This document shows, in pieces, positions 24,558-32,395 of a DNA stretch of 38,741 nucleotides. The notes beneath the pieces are model-generated. The model had not been told where the DNA came from. It did no database searches and saw only the letters and a list, made by a program, of their open reading frames with translations. The stretch spans positions 1-38,741 of the forward strand of contig DEJV01000027.1 in the NCBI GenBank assembly GCA_002353525.1, in the 5' to 3' direction. This DNA comes from Prevotella sp. UBA2739. GTDB lineage: Bacteria; Bacteroidota; Bacteroidia; Bacteroidales; Bacteroidaceae. Numbering within the stretch: position 1 is the stretch's first letter; every line of letters begins with the position of its first letter. Position numbers and translations under genes: made by a program.

Positions 24558-25763
24558 TTATTTGTGGTTAATTAGAATGGTTTTTCCTCGTTGTGTGAAG
24601 CGAATGCCGCCGCTCTTCTCCAAGATGGAGAGTATGTCGCTAAACTCTCCGTAGCGTGGCACGCTGCCCATGAAGATGGTGTTGCGCAGCCGCATGTCCT
24701 GGAATTCGAAATTGAAGTCGTACCAGCGGCTCAGGGTGATCATAATCTGTTCGAGCGACTGGTTCTCAAACACGAACTTGCCATTGCGCCAGCTGGTCAC
24801 CACATGGGTGTCGACGGTGCGGATGCTCGACGAGACGTCCGTCTTGTCGAACACGGCCTGATGGCCCGGACGCAGCATAATCTCGCTGCCGTTGCCTCCC
24901 AGCGGACTCAGGGCGATGCTGCCGCTGACCAGTGTGGTGTAGACATTCGAGTCTTCCTCGTAGGAGTTGATGTTGAACTCAGTGCCGTAGACGCGTATCA
25001 GCTGACCCGCACTCTCTACGTAGAAGGGGCGCGAGGCGTCCTTGGCAACCTTGAAGTAAGCCTCGCCCGTGACGGCCACTCGGCGTTCGGCGGCATCGAA
25101 GGTCTCTGGGTATTGTAGTTGCGACATGGCATTGAGCCATACCTCGGTGCCGTCTTCGAGCGTCACCTTAAACTCGCCACCGCGTGGGGTCTTCAGGTTC
25201 AGCAGGGCTACCTGCTTTTCCTGTTCCTGTGTGGCCTCTTCCTTAGCCAGCAGCTGGTGGATCATGGTTTTGTTCTTTTGTGTGTCGGAACCCAGTTCCA
25301 CGGTCTTGCCGTTGCTCAGTGTGAGCACGGCCTTGGTCTCGCCATGGGTGATGGTGGCCTCTTGTGCTGTCAGCTCGGTGGTTGTCTGGCGGACGGCCTG
25401 GCTTAGTCCGAGGCGGTAGGAAGTGATGCCTACGCCAGCCACGAGCACCGCAATGGCAGCCACTGCGGCCCAACGGCGCAGCGTGCGGCCCGCAGCATGG
25501 CTCTGTTGTGCGGCATGATGGCGTTTCATCTCGCGCTCAATGCGGGCCTCCATGTCACTCAAGGGGCGCCGGGTGTCTACGGCGGCCCGTTGGCTCATCT
25601 CCTGTTGCAGGTGGTTGAGGTTGGTCATACGGTCGAAGAGAGCCTGATTTTTAGGACTCTGGCTGATCCAGCTGTTCAGCTCAGCACGCTCGTCAGGGGT
25701 CATGCTTCCTACGATGTGCTTATAAATGAGTGCTGGTATTCTCTGTGTGATGTCGCTGTTCAT
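24558..25763 (-). CDS. FecR-family anti-sigma factor with DUF4974 domain
   Basis: The protein has 401 residues: an N-terminal cytoplasmic part (1-95) with TPDERAELNSWISQSPKNQ, one membrane helix (about 93-112, AVAAIAVLVAGVGI), a periplasmic FecR domain (LKTPRGGEFKVTLEDGTEVW, GEAYFKVAKDASRPFYVES) and a C-terminal DUF4974 domain (FENQSLEQIMITLSRWY to the end). It holds the ECF sigma factor until the SusC STN domain signals. It is the first gene of the operon; the ECF-type promoter element E1 ends 18 bp upstream of its start. There is no TANNTTTG promoter. Confidence 0.95.
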   Translation of the reverse strand: MNSDITQRIPALIYKHIVGSMTPDERAELNSWISQSPKNQALFDRMTNLNHLQQEMSQRAAVDTRRPLSDMEARIEREMKRHHAAQQSHAAGRTLRRWAAVAAIAVLVAGVGITSYRLGLSQAVRQTTTELTAQEATITHGETKAVLTLSNGKTVELGSDTQKNKTMIHQLLAKEEATQEQEKQVALLNLKTPRGGEFKVTLEDGTEVWLNAMSQLQYPETFDAAERRVAVTGEAYFKVAKDASRPFYVESAGQLIRVYGTEFNINSYEEDSNVYTTLVSGSIALSPLGGNGSEIMLRPGHQAVFDKTDVSSSIRTVDTHVVTSWRNGKFVFENQSLEQIMITLSRWYDFNFEFQDMRLRNTIFMGSVPRYGEFSDILSILEKSGGIRFTQRGKTILINHK

Positions 25764-25780
25764 GATATACTTGTTTATCA

Positions 25781-25812
25781 GTTAAAACGCAATCCACTTC
25801 ATTTCGGACAAC
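25781..25812 (-). promoter_or_regulatory. Putative ECF-sigma promoter E1 (fecR-susCD)
   Basis: On the minus strand GTTGTCCGAAATG and GTGG-TTGCGTT-TAA match element E2 upstream of the TraB-thioredoxin gene at 27 of 31 positions, all differences being transitions. It lies 18 bp from the fecR start. No normal TANNTTTG promoter is nearby. Confidence 0.65.
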
Positions 25813-25838
25813 GAAAATGCAGAAAAAAACTAAAAAAA

Positions 25839-25869
25839 GTTGCTTTTTGAAAATAAAAAGCTATCTTTG
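25839..25869 (+). promoter_or_regulatory. Housekeeping promoter of the ECF sigma gene
   Basis: GTTG (25839-25842) and TATCTTTG (25862-25869) are separated by 19 bp. The sigma gene is therefore read by the main sigma factor, while fecR-susCD has a different promoter type. Confidence 0.65.
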
Positions 25870-25894
25870 CAACGTATTTTCTCCTTAAAAGGAA

Positions 25895-26464
25895 ATGATT
25901 ATAACTAAACAGGTCTTCACAGATTTTCAGGCAGGAAGGATTCAGGGATTCTATCACGAGGTTTATCCTTCGTTGCTCACCTACGCCGTAAGGTGCCTGG
26001 GCGAAGCGTATGGCTATCTGGCCGAAGACTGTGTGCAGGAGTCTATTTTCAAGGCCTACAATCGTAGCAGCGACTTTGTCTCGGCCAACCAGCTGAAAAA
26101 TTATTTGTATGTCTGCATTCACAACGATGCCGTCTCGGTGTTGCGAAAGCACTACAGCCGTCAGAACTATCTGCGCGAGCAAGTCGATATGGAAGAAGAT
26201 GTGCACCGCGCCATCATCGAGCAAGAGACCGTCGACCTGCTCTACGATGCGATAGCTAAGTTGCCCGACGACCTGCACACCGTGTTCATGCTGAGTTTTG
26301 AGCAAGGACTGAAGAACGCAGAGGTGGGGCAGCGCATGGGCATCTCTGAGAGTGCCGTGAAGAAAAAGAAGGCGAAAATGATTCAGTTGTTGCGCGACTA
26401 TTTCGCCGGCAACGAGAAAGTGCTGGCGCTTCTGGCTATCATCACCTCCTCATCGATAGTCTGA
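25895..26464 (+). CDS. ECF-type RNA polymerase sigma factor
   Basis: The 189-residue protein has sigma region 2 (YHEVYPSLLTYAVRCLGE, AEDCVQESIFKAY) and region 4 (AIAKLPDDLHTVFMLSFEQG and the helix-turn-helix AEVGQRMGISESAVKKKKAK), the typical Bacteroidetes SusCD-linked ECF type. It is divergent from fecR and probably drives fecR-susCD and the downstream TraB-thioredoxin gene through elements E1 and E2. A possible ribosome binding site, AAAGGAA, is very close to the ATG. Confidence 0.95.
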   Translation: MIITKQVFTDFQAGRIQGFYHEVYPSLLTYAVRCLGEAYGYLAEDCVQESIFKAYNRSSDFVSANQLKNYLYVCIHNDAVSVLRKHYSRQNYLREQVDMEEDVHRAIIEQETVDLLYDAIAKLPDDLHTVFMLSFEQGLKNAEVGQRMGISESAVKKKKAKMIQLLRDYFAGNEKVLALLAIITSSSIV

Positions 26465-26536
26465 AATACGAGCATCCAGACTGTTTGTCTCGCATTGGCC
26501 ATTCCCTGTATCATTTGTGTGACATACAACCAACTA

Positions 26537-26602
26537 AAGTGGCAGTTTGGTTCGTTGTAAGTGGTAGTTTGGTTCGTTGTAAGTGCCAGTTAGGTTCGTT
26601 GT
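26537..26602 (+). repeat. Three 22-bp tandem repeats
   Basis: The unit, AAGTGGCAGTTTGGTTCGTT plus GT, occurs three times (26537-26558, 26559-26580, 26581-26602) with few changes; a fourth begins and fades. It lies between the sigma gene stop and element E2. Confidence 0.85.
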
Positions 26603-26635
26603 AAATGGCAAATAATTGTAAAAACCGACTTTGTT

Positions 26636-26666
26636 GTTGTCCGAAATGGGGTGGGTTGCGTTCTAA
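26636..26666 (+). promoter_or_regulatory. Putative ECF-sigma promoter E2 (TraB-thioredoxin gene)
   Basis: GTTGTCCGAAATG, then GTGGGTTGCGTTCTAA, matches E1 at 27 of 31 positions. It ends 45 bp before the ATG at 26712. No TANNTTTG element lies between. Confidence 0.65.
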
Positions 26667-26711
26667 GAATAAAGAAAAGCAATCATAAACCATTAAAAAC
26701 AAAATAACACG

Positions 26712-29054
26712 ATGAGAAAAATAGGTTTCCTATTGTTGGGTTTGCTGGCCGTGGGTCAGGGGCAAGCCCAGAAGAATGCCCCTAATGGCATATTCTTCGA
26801 AATATCCGGTAACGGACTCAAACACCCCAGCTATATCCTGGGCAGCAACCATGAGGTGAGCGGAAGTTTTGTACATCAGATTCCCCAGTTCGACGAGGTA
26901 TATAATAAGGTGGGGCAGACCTGCTTCGAAACCGAGATGGGCACCGAGGCCGACCAGACCACCGCACAGGCCAGCCAGGCGGTGGCCAGTTTGCAACAGC
27001 AACAACAGCAAACGGACATGGCTAAGCTGCTGCTGTTGCCGCAGGACAGCACCTACGCCCGCCTGATTGGTGCCGACAAGGCCGCTGAGATAGACCGCAT
27101 CATGAGTGGTTTGTTCCCCAGCTATGTGTCGGACATGCGGCCCAACTATGCTGCCACCATTCTGCAGGCCGTGATGCAAGCCCGCCAGCTGAGTCTTACG
27201 GGTGTGGGAAGTCCGTTTGTGTCGATCGACTATTTCGTGCATGCCCTTTCCACACACGACAAAAAGCGCGTGGCATGGCTGGAGCCGCGCTCGCTGCAAG
27301 ACTCTATCATTGCCCGTATGCATGGCGCAGGTACCGCCAAGAGCCAGACCCTGCGCGACCAGATGATGCAGTTCTACCTGATGTGCAAGACGGCCCATGC
27401 CCGCATCGACAACTCACTCTATAATAAGGTGCTCTATATGCGCGGCCAGGGACTGGCATCGGTCGACAATCTGGTGAAGTCGAGCGATGAGCTTCGCCGT
27501 ATGACGAAAACCATCATGCCCGACTACGATGCCGACGCTGCCACCAACCTGATGGCCGTGAAGGAGCGCAATGCCCTGTGGATGAAGAAAATGCCGCAGC
27601 TGATGAAGGCCGAGCCCACCTTGTTTGTGGTAGGCATTGCCCACCTCTATCCATATCGTGGCTCAAAAGGACTGCTGGCCGACCTCAAGAAGAAGGGCTA
27701 CACCATTCGTCAGCTGGAGGCACCGACACCCCAGCTCACCGTGAAAGGTGCCGACGGGGAGATGAAGAAAGGTATGTTTGTGTTTAAACTGGCCAACGGT
27801 GAGGGCGAAGAGGGCGGACTGGCCCAGTTGCTCTTCGACCGAAACAACAATGCCACCTACAGCGGAGTGACCAACGACCGTTTCAACCAGGCCTACATCT
27901 TCATTGGCAACCAGGAGTTCTCGTGCTTCCTGAAGAAAGGAAAAAGCCTCACAGCCACGTTCAACAAGGTGGGCGACAAATATCAAGTTGCCTATGGCGG
28001 CGACCCCGACATGGTGCAGGCCAGCAATGCCATGTATCAGTATCGCAACTCTTACAGCTATCCCGTCTACTTTGCGCGCACCGACACCGACCCTGCTGCC
28101 AAGACCACTTACGAGGAGAAACTCGCTGCACTGGACAAAGCCTTTGCCGAGGTGAATGCCGAAGGCATGAAGATTCAGGATGAGGGCATGCGCAACCAGC
28201 TGCTGCTCGACAACCGTTGCGAGTATCTGCGTTTCCGCCTGAGCGTGATGCGCATGGAGATGAATAAGCAGCATGTGGACATCTCGAAGGATGCTGAGTA
28301 TCAGAAATACCTCGAGATGATTGACGTGAACAACCCTTACTACGATCGTTTCAACCTGATTTCAAACTATGTGACTGGAAAGATTCCACAGGACTGCCGC
28401 GAGAAAGGCCTCTCATACTACGGCATTGAGGCCATGCGTGCCATTCAGACCTACGTGAAAGACCGCAAGACACGCTTGCAACTGCAGTCGAACATTGCGC
28501 AGGAGGTGCTCACCGAGGAGAATAAGGACATTGACACGTTCTGGAATGCCTTCAAGGAGTTTGGCGATGCCGACGTGGTGAAGGCTTTGGAAACCAAGGT
28601 GAACGCGCTGAAGAATACCGAGAGCGGCATGAAGGCACCTGTTTGCGAGTTCAACGACATCAATGGTAAGACGCACAAGTCGAGCGACTTTGAGGGCAAG
28701 GTGCTCTACATCGACTTCTGGGCAACCTGGTGCGGACCCTGCAAACAAGAGATTCCCCACATGGCCAAGCTCTACGACCACTATAAGAACAACCCGAAGA
28801 TTGCCATCATCAGCATTTCTATCGATACGAATGTGGAGGCTTGGCGTAAGATGGTGACCAAAGACAAGCCCGAGTGGCCGCAATTCGTGGCCGAAGGAGC
28901 ACAAAACATGAAGATGAGCAACGACTGGGGCATCACCGCCATTCCGCGTTTCATCATCCTCAACGCCGACGGAACCATCCGCAGTGCCAACGCCACTCGC
29001 CCGTCTTCGCCCAACATCATCCAGGAGCTAGACGCCATTCTAAGTGAAAAGTGA
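26712..29054 (+). CDS. TraB/TIKI-like domain fused to TlpA-like thioredoxin
   Basis: The protein has 780 residues with a signal peptide (about 1-19, MRKIGFLLLGLLAVGQGQA). Residues 22-330 form a TraB/GumN/TIKI domain with both GX2H motifs, G44SNH47 and G308IAH311, and FETEMGT between them; TIKI members are metal-dependent proteases. A central region (about 345-630) looks like the helical/beta part found before thioredoxins in Bacteroidetes (DUF4369-like: NQEFSCFLKKGKSLTATF). The C-terminus (about 635-780) is a TlpA-like thioredoxin with WCGPC (C674, C677), FWATW and the cis-proline phrase AIPRFIIL. It appears to be exported to the periplasm. The last codons (LSEK and stop) come from a heptad repeat. 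Confidence 0.85.
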   Translation: MRKIGFLLLGLLAVGQGQAQKNAPNGIFFEISGNGLKHPSYILGSNHEVSGSFVHQIPQFDEVYNKVGQTCFETEMGTEADQTTAQASQAVASLQQQQQQTDMAKLLLLPQDSTYARLIGADKAAEIDRIMSGLFPSYVSDMRPNYAATILQAVMQARQLSLTGVGSPFVSIDYFVHALSTHDKKRVAWLEPRSLQDSIIARMHGAGTAKSQTLRDQMMQFYLMCKTAHARIDNSLYNKVLYMRGQGLASVDNLVKSSDELRRMTKTIMPDYDADAATNLMAVKERNALWMKKMPQLMKAEPTLFVVGIAHLYPYRGSKGLLADLKKKGYTIRQLEAPTPQLTVKGADGEMKKGMFVFKLANGEGEEGGLAQLLFDRNNNATYSGVTNDRFNQAYIFIGNQEFSCFLKKGKSLTATFNKVGDKYQVAYGGDPDMVQASNAMYQYRNSYSYPVYFARTDTDPAAKTTYEEKLAALDKAFAEVNAEGMKIQDEGMRNQLLLDNRCEYLRFRLSVMRMEMNKQHVDISKDAEYQKYLEMIDVNNPYYDRFNLISNYVTGKIPQDCREKGLSYYGIEAMRAIQTYVKDRKTRLQLQSNIAQEVLTEENKDIDTFWNAFKEFGDADVVKALETKVNALKNTESGMKAPVCEFNDINGKTHKSSDFEGKVLYIDFWATWCGPCKQEIPHMAKLYDHYKNNPKIAIISISIDTNVEAWRKMVTKDKPEWPQFVAEGAQNMKMSNDWGITAIPRFIILNADGTIRSANATRPSSPNIIQELDAILSEK

Positions 29055-29055
29055 G

Positions 29056-29163
29056 AAGTGAAAAGTGAGAAGTGAAAAGTGACAAGTGTGATTAGCTTTT
29101 AGGCTGGAGATACAACCTTGAGACTAATCACACTTGTCACTTTTCACTTGTCACTTCTCACTT
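29056..29163. repeat. Heptad-armed hairpin repeat, copy 2
   Basis: The left arm 29056-29095 and right arm 29124-29163 are complementary at 38 of 40 positions and are built from 7-bp units GTGAVAA; further units extend to 29042, into the end of the TraB-thioredoxin gene. The loop (29096-29123) shares CTTTT, GCTGGAG, ACA and CCTTGAGA with copy 1. It lies between two convergent genes and could act as a terminator. Confidence 0.85.
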
Positions 29164-29170
29164 AGAAGGT

Positions 29171-30046
29171 TCAGAGGTTTGCCTCGCTCACATTGAATGT
29201 GGTGATGCTCATGTCGCCTTTCTCGATGCCCAAGCTGAGCCAGCGCATGCGCTGGGCACTGGTGCCGTGGGTGAACGATTCGGGCTGCACATAGCCTTGC
29301 GACTTCTTCTGCAGGTAGTTGTCGCCAATCTTCTGGGCGCAGTCAACAGCCTCTTCCACGTCGCCATCTTCCAGCGAGTTGTACTTCTGGTCGTCGTAGT
29401 GGGCCCACACACCAGCGTAGTAGTCGGCCAGGAGCTCCAGGCGCACGCTAATCTTGTTGGCATTCACCTTGTTGGTCTGGTTCATCTGCTGGTGGGCCTT
29501 ACCCAATATGCCCAACAGGTTCTCCACATGGTGGCCCACCTCATGGGCAATCACATAGGCATAAGAGAAGTCACCACCGGCTCCCAGCTGCTGGCGCATG
29601 GTGGTAAAGAAACTCAGGTCGATGTATAGTTTCTGGTCGCCCGAGCAATAGAACGGGCCTACTGCTGCAGAGGCTGTACCACAGGCACTGTTCACCTGGC
29701 TGGTGAAGAGCACCAGTGTGGGTGGGGTATAGGTGCGTCCCATCTTGCGGAACACCTCGGTCCACACATCCTCGGTGCCAGCCAGAACCTGGCGAGAGAA
29801 CTTTGCCAGCTCTTCCTCTTCAGCAGTAAACTGGCGCTGGCCCTCCACCTGCTCTTCCTGCACACTGCCGAGTGCACCTTGCTGGACCACATTGCCGATG
29901 ACATCGCCCAGGTTTCCGCCCGAGAGAAGGGTGACCAAGGCAATCATGATGATGCCACCAATGCCGCCAATGCCGGCTTTTGCTCCGGTGCTCATACCGC
30001 GGCGGTCTTCTACGTTGTTGCTTTCGCGTCTTCCGTCTAATCTCAT
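29171..30046 (-). CDS. ypfJ: Neutral zinc metallopeptidase, YpfJ family
   Basis: The 291-residue protein has a short cytoplasmic start, one membrane helix (about 25-42, GIGGIGGIIMIALVTLL) and an extracytoplasmic zinc peptidase domain with H168-E169-V-G-H172 and the conserved CGTASAAVGPFYCSGDQKLY ahead of it. MRLDGRRESNNVEDRRG is the usual start of this family (PF04228). Its substrates are unknown in most bacteria. It is convergent with the TraB-thioredoxin gene across the hairpin repeat. Confidence 0.93.
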   Translation of the reverse strand: MRLDGRRESNNVEDRRGMSTGAKAGIGGIGGIIMIALVTLLSGGNLGDVIGNVVQQGALGSVQEEQVEGQRQFTAEEEELAKFSRQVLAGTEDVWTEVFRKMGRTYTPPTLVLFTSQVNSACGTASAAVGPFYCSGDQKLYIDLSFFTTMRQQLGAGGDFSYAYVIAHEVGHHVENLLGILGKAHQQMNQTNKVNANKISVRLELLADYYAGVWAHYDDQKYNSLEDGDVEEAVDCAQKIGDNYLQKKSQGYVQPESFTHGTSAQRMRWLSLGIEKGDMSITTFNVSEANL

Positions 30047-30090
30047 AGTTGTTTCTGTTTTTATAGTTTTGTGATTTATTTGCTGTTACT

Positions 30091-30158
30091 AGGTTTTTTA
30101 GGATTTCCTAGGTTTTCCTAGGATTTCCTAGGCATATCTAGGATTTTCTAGGCATTCT
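30091..30158. repeat. Decamer tandem repeats before ypfJ
   Basis: Units of the form AGGNTTTCCT recur every 10 bp (AGGATTTCCT, AGGTTTTCCT, AGGATTTCCT, AGGCATATCT, AGGATTTTCT), with 9-bp units at each end. They fill most of the gap between aguB and ypfJ, and the last unit provides part of the aguB stop codon (TAG). Confidence 0.8.
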
Positions 30159-31032
30159 AGTCGATAAACCGGCGGGTGATGTCGCCATATTTGTCGATGC
30201 GGCGGTCGCGCAGGAAAGGCCACCAGCGGCGCACTTGTTCGCTGTGCTTGAGGTCGATTTCCACTACCAGGCTCTCTTCCTCGGTGTCGGAGGCGCGGTA
30301 GATGAGCTCGCCCTGCGGCCCGGCAATGAACGAACTGCCCCAGAACTGTATGCCGTTGGTCTGATGGCTGGGGTCGGGCTCGTAGCCCACACGGTTCACT
30401 GCGATGACGGGCAGGCCGTTGGCCACGGCATGTCCGCGCTGAACGGTGGTCCATGCCTCACGCTGTCGCTGTTGTTCCTCAGGTGTGTCGCTGCTCTCAT
30501 AGCCGATGGCAGTGGGATAAATGAGCAACTCGGCACCTTGAAGGGCCATCAGCCGGGCAGCCTCGGGATACCACTGATCCCAGCAGACGAGCACGCCCAG
30601 CCGCCCCACTGAGGTATCGATGGGGTGGAAACCCAAGTCGCCGGGTGTGAAATAGAACTTCTCGTAGTAGGCAGGATCGTCGGGGATGTGCATCTTGCGG
30701 TATTTTCCGGCAATGGTTCCGTCGCGCTCTATCACCACGGCGGTGTTGTGATAGAGTCCTGGTGCGCGCCGCTCGAACAGCGAGGTGACGATGACCACGT
30801 TCAGCTGGCGTGCCAATTCGCCGTAGAACGCTGTTGACGGACCAGGAATAGGTTCCGCCAAATCGAAGTTGTTCACATCCTCTACCTGACAGAAGTAGAG
30901 CGAGTTGTGCAGTTCCTGCAACACAATCAGCTCGGCTCCGCGCTTGGCTAAGTCGCTGATACCCTCTGCCAGCCGACGCAGATTGTCCTTCTTGTCGGCG
31001 GTGTTGTGCTGTTGTAATAGTCCTATTTTCAT
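30157..31032 (-). CDS. aguB: N-carbamoylputrescine amidase
   Basis: With start ATG 31032 (MKIGLLQQ) the protein has 291 residues, the normal length for AguB. The nitrilase-family triad is E40 (VLQELHN), K113 (KYRKMHIPDD) and C150 (VLVCWDQWYPE). The phrase GLYHNTAVV and the ending WWPFLRDRRIDKYGDI are characteristic of N-carbamoylputrescine amidases, which release putrescine, CO2 and ammonia. It lies downstream of aguA on the same strand but has its own -7 element. A longer in-frame ATG at 31053 lies upstream of that element and is rejected. Confidence 0.93.
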   Translation of the reverse strand: MKIGLLQQHNTADKKDNLRRLAEGISDLAKRGAELIVLQELHNSLYFCQVEDVNNFDLAEPIPGPSTAFYGELARQLNVVIVTSLFERRAPGLYHNTAVVIERDGTIAGKYRKMHIPDDPAYYEKFYFTPGDLGFHPIDTSVGRLGVLVCWDQWYPEAARLMALQGAELLIYPTAIGYESSDTPEEQQRQREAWTTVQRGHAVANGLPVIAVNRVGYEPDPSHQTNGIQFWGSSFIAGPQGELIYRASDTEEESLVVEIDLKHSEQVRRWWPFLRDRRIDKYGDITRRFID

Positions 31033-31042
31033 AATTTGCCTA

Positions 31043-31050
31043 CAAATATA
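31043..31050 (-). promoter_or_regulatory. -7 promoter element of aguB
   Basis: TATATTTG on the minus strand lies only 10 bp before ATG 31032, implying a leader of just a few nucleotides. The -33 element is not recognisable. Confidence 0.5.
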
Positions 31051-31142
31051 CACATTCTTTTCTAAAAAAGTGTTTTTTTATGAAAAAAATGATACATGCT
31101 TGTCACCCATTTTTTCAATCTTCACGTCTATAGGAACAAAAA

Positions 31143-31158
31143 AGGCTCATAAGGGCCT
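31143..31158 (-). terminator. Weak stem-loop with T tract downstream of aguA
   Basis: On the minus strand AGGC and GCCT flank an 8-nt loop and are followed by seven T. It lies about 100 nt beyond the aguA stop and could end the aguA transcript before the aguB promoter. Nothing else is supported in 31051-31257. Confidence 0.35.
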
Positions 31159-31257
31159 GTCGTAAATCTATGAAGAATATAGTTGTGATGATAAGTAACC
31201 GTTTGTCCTGTAATTGGGATATAATGCCGAAAGACAATTCTGTGATGCGGGTGGCAT

Positions 31258-32319
31258 TTAATCTTTGACTACGTCTAGAGGCAATTGCATGGTGCAACAG
31301 TGGATGCTGCCATGCTGGCGGATGATGGGGCGGCTGTCGATGGCTACCATTTTGCGGCTTGGAAAGGCGCTGGCAATGGTGCTGATGGCCGCCTCGTCGT
31401 TGGCTTTCTGTCCGTAAACAGGTACCAGCACTTTCTCGTTGGTGACAAGGAAGTTGGCATAGGTGGCTGGCAGACGGCTGCCATCGTCGTCGAAAATGGC
31501 GTCGGGCATGGGCAGGGAGAGCAGCCGGTAGGGCTTGCCGCTGGCTGTAAGCAGGCTGCGCAACTGTTGCTCGAGGGCACAGAAGTCGTCGTATTGCTCG
31601 TCGTCGGGGCTCACATTTCCAATATATAATAAGGTGTTGTCGGGAGCCACGCGCACAATGGTGTCGATATGCCCGTCGGTATCGTCGCCGATGAGGTTGC
31701 CGTGGTCGAGCCACACAATGCGCTTGGCGTGCAGACGGGCGATGAGTTGCTGCTCAATCTGCGCCTGGCTGAGCGGCTGGTTGCGGTGAGGAGCCAGCAG
31801 ACACTGGCTGGTGGTGAACACGGTGCCGCGACCGTCGCTCTCGATAGAACCTCCCTCGAGCACAAAATCCAAGTGACTCTCGTAAGTCCCCGTCACCACA
31901 TGGCTGTCGTAGAGACTGCGGTTGATGGCATTGTCTTTGTCGGCAGCAAACTTACATCCCCACCCGTTGAAGCAGAAATCGAGTAGGAGAGGGGCATGCC
32001 CGCTTTCCTTATCCGTAGGGATGAGCGTGAGAAAACCATGGTCGCGCGCCCAGGTATCATTGGTGGGGCAGGCGTGGTAGGTGATGTTTGCTGCTGAAGC
32101 GGCAGGTAAGACGCTGTCGAGAAGCGATTTCACCTCGGCAATGTGAGGCGCTGCCACGATGAGCCGCTCATGGTCGGCAATCTCGCGGGCCATCTCCACA
32201 TAGGTGGCAGTGATGTCATTGAGCATGTATGCCCAGTCGGTCTCTGCGTGGGGCCAAGTCAGCTGAATGGCACTCTGCGGCTCCCATTCGGCGGGTAATA
32301 TATAGTTGTTTGTCTGCAT
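31258..32319 (-). CDS. aguA: Agmatine deiminase
   Basis: The 353-residue protein belongs to the peptidylarginine deiminase-like family: LPAEWEPQSAIQLTWPH at the N-terminus, NDTWARDHGF (about 87-96), VLEGGSIESDGRGT, the HGNLIGDDTDGHIDTIVR active-site segment, and the catalytic cysteine in SIHCCTMQLP (C341). It hydrolyses agmatine to N-carbamoylputrescine and ammonia. Together with aguB downstream it gives the agmatine-to-putrescine route. The gene is divergent from the fetA-like gene with overlapping promoters. Confidence 0.95.
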   Translation of the reverse strand: MQTNNYILPAEWEPQSAIQLTWPHAETDWAYMLNDITATYVEMAREIADHERLIVAAPHIAEVKSLLDSVLPAASAANITYHACPTNDTWARDHGFLTLIPTDKESGHAPLLLDFCFNGWGCKFAADKDNAINRSLYDSHVVTGTYESHLDFVLEGGSIESDGRGTVFTTSQCLLAPHRNQPLSQAQIEQQLIARLHAKRIVWLDHGNLIGDDTDGHIDTIVRVAPDNTLLYIGNVSPDDEQYDDFCALEQQLRSLLTASGKPYRLLSLPMPDAIFDDDGSRLPATYANFLVTNEKVLVPVYGQKANDEAAISTIASAFPSRKMVAIDSRPIIRQHGSIHCCTMQLPLDVVKD

Positions 32320-32337
32320 TAATAATATTTAATGCGA

Positions 32338-32376
32338 CAAAGTTACGAAATAATTCATAAAAATGTGTATTTTTGC
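32338..32376. promoter_or_regulatory. Divergent -7 elements of aguA and the fetA-like gene
   Basis: TAACTTTG on the minus strand (32345-32338) points to aguA; TATTTTTG on the plus strand (32369-32376) points to the ABC gene. The two promoters overlap at their -33 regions, neither of which has a clear TTTG. Confidence 0.5.
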
Positions 32377-32395
32377 AATCAAAAATACGAGTAGT

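Noticed and set aside
29042..29163. Insertion sequence or IS remnant
   Set aside because: No transposase fragment, and no target-site duplication could be recognised; the inverted arms consist of short tandem repeats.
31170..31268. 32-codon plus-strand ORF between aguB and aguA
   Set aside because: No promoter or ribosome binding site, and it overlaps the aguA stop; likely chance.
31115..31714. 199-codon minus-strand frame overlapping aguA
   Set aside because: It overlaps aguA in another frame, with a histidine/arginine/serine-rich composition typical of a shifted reading frame.
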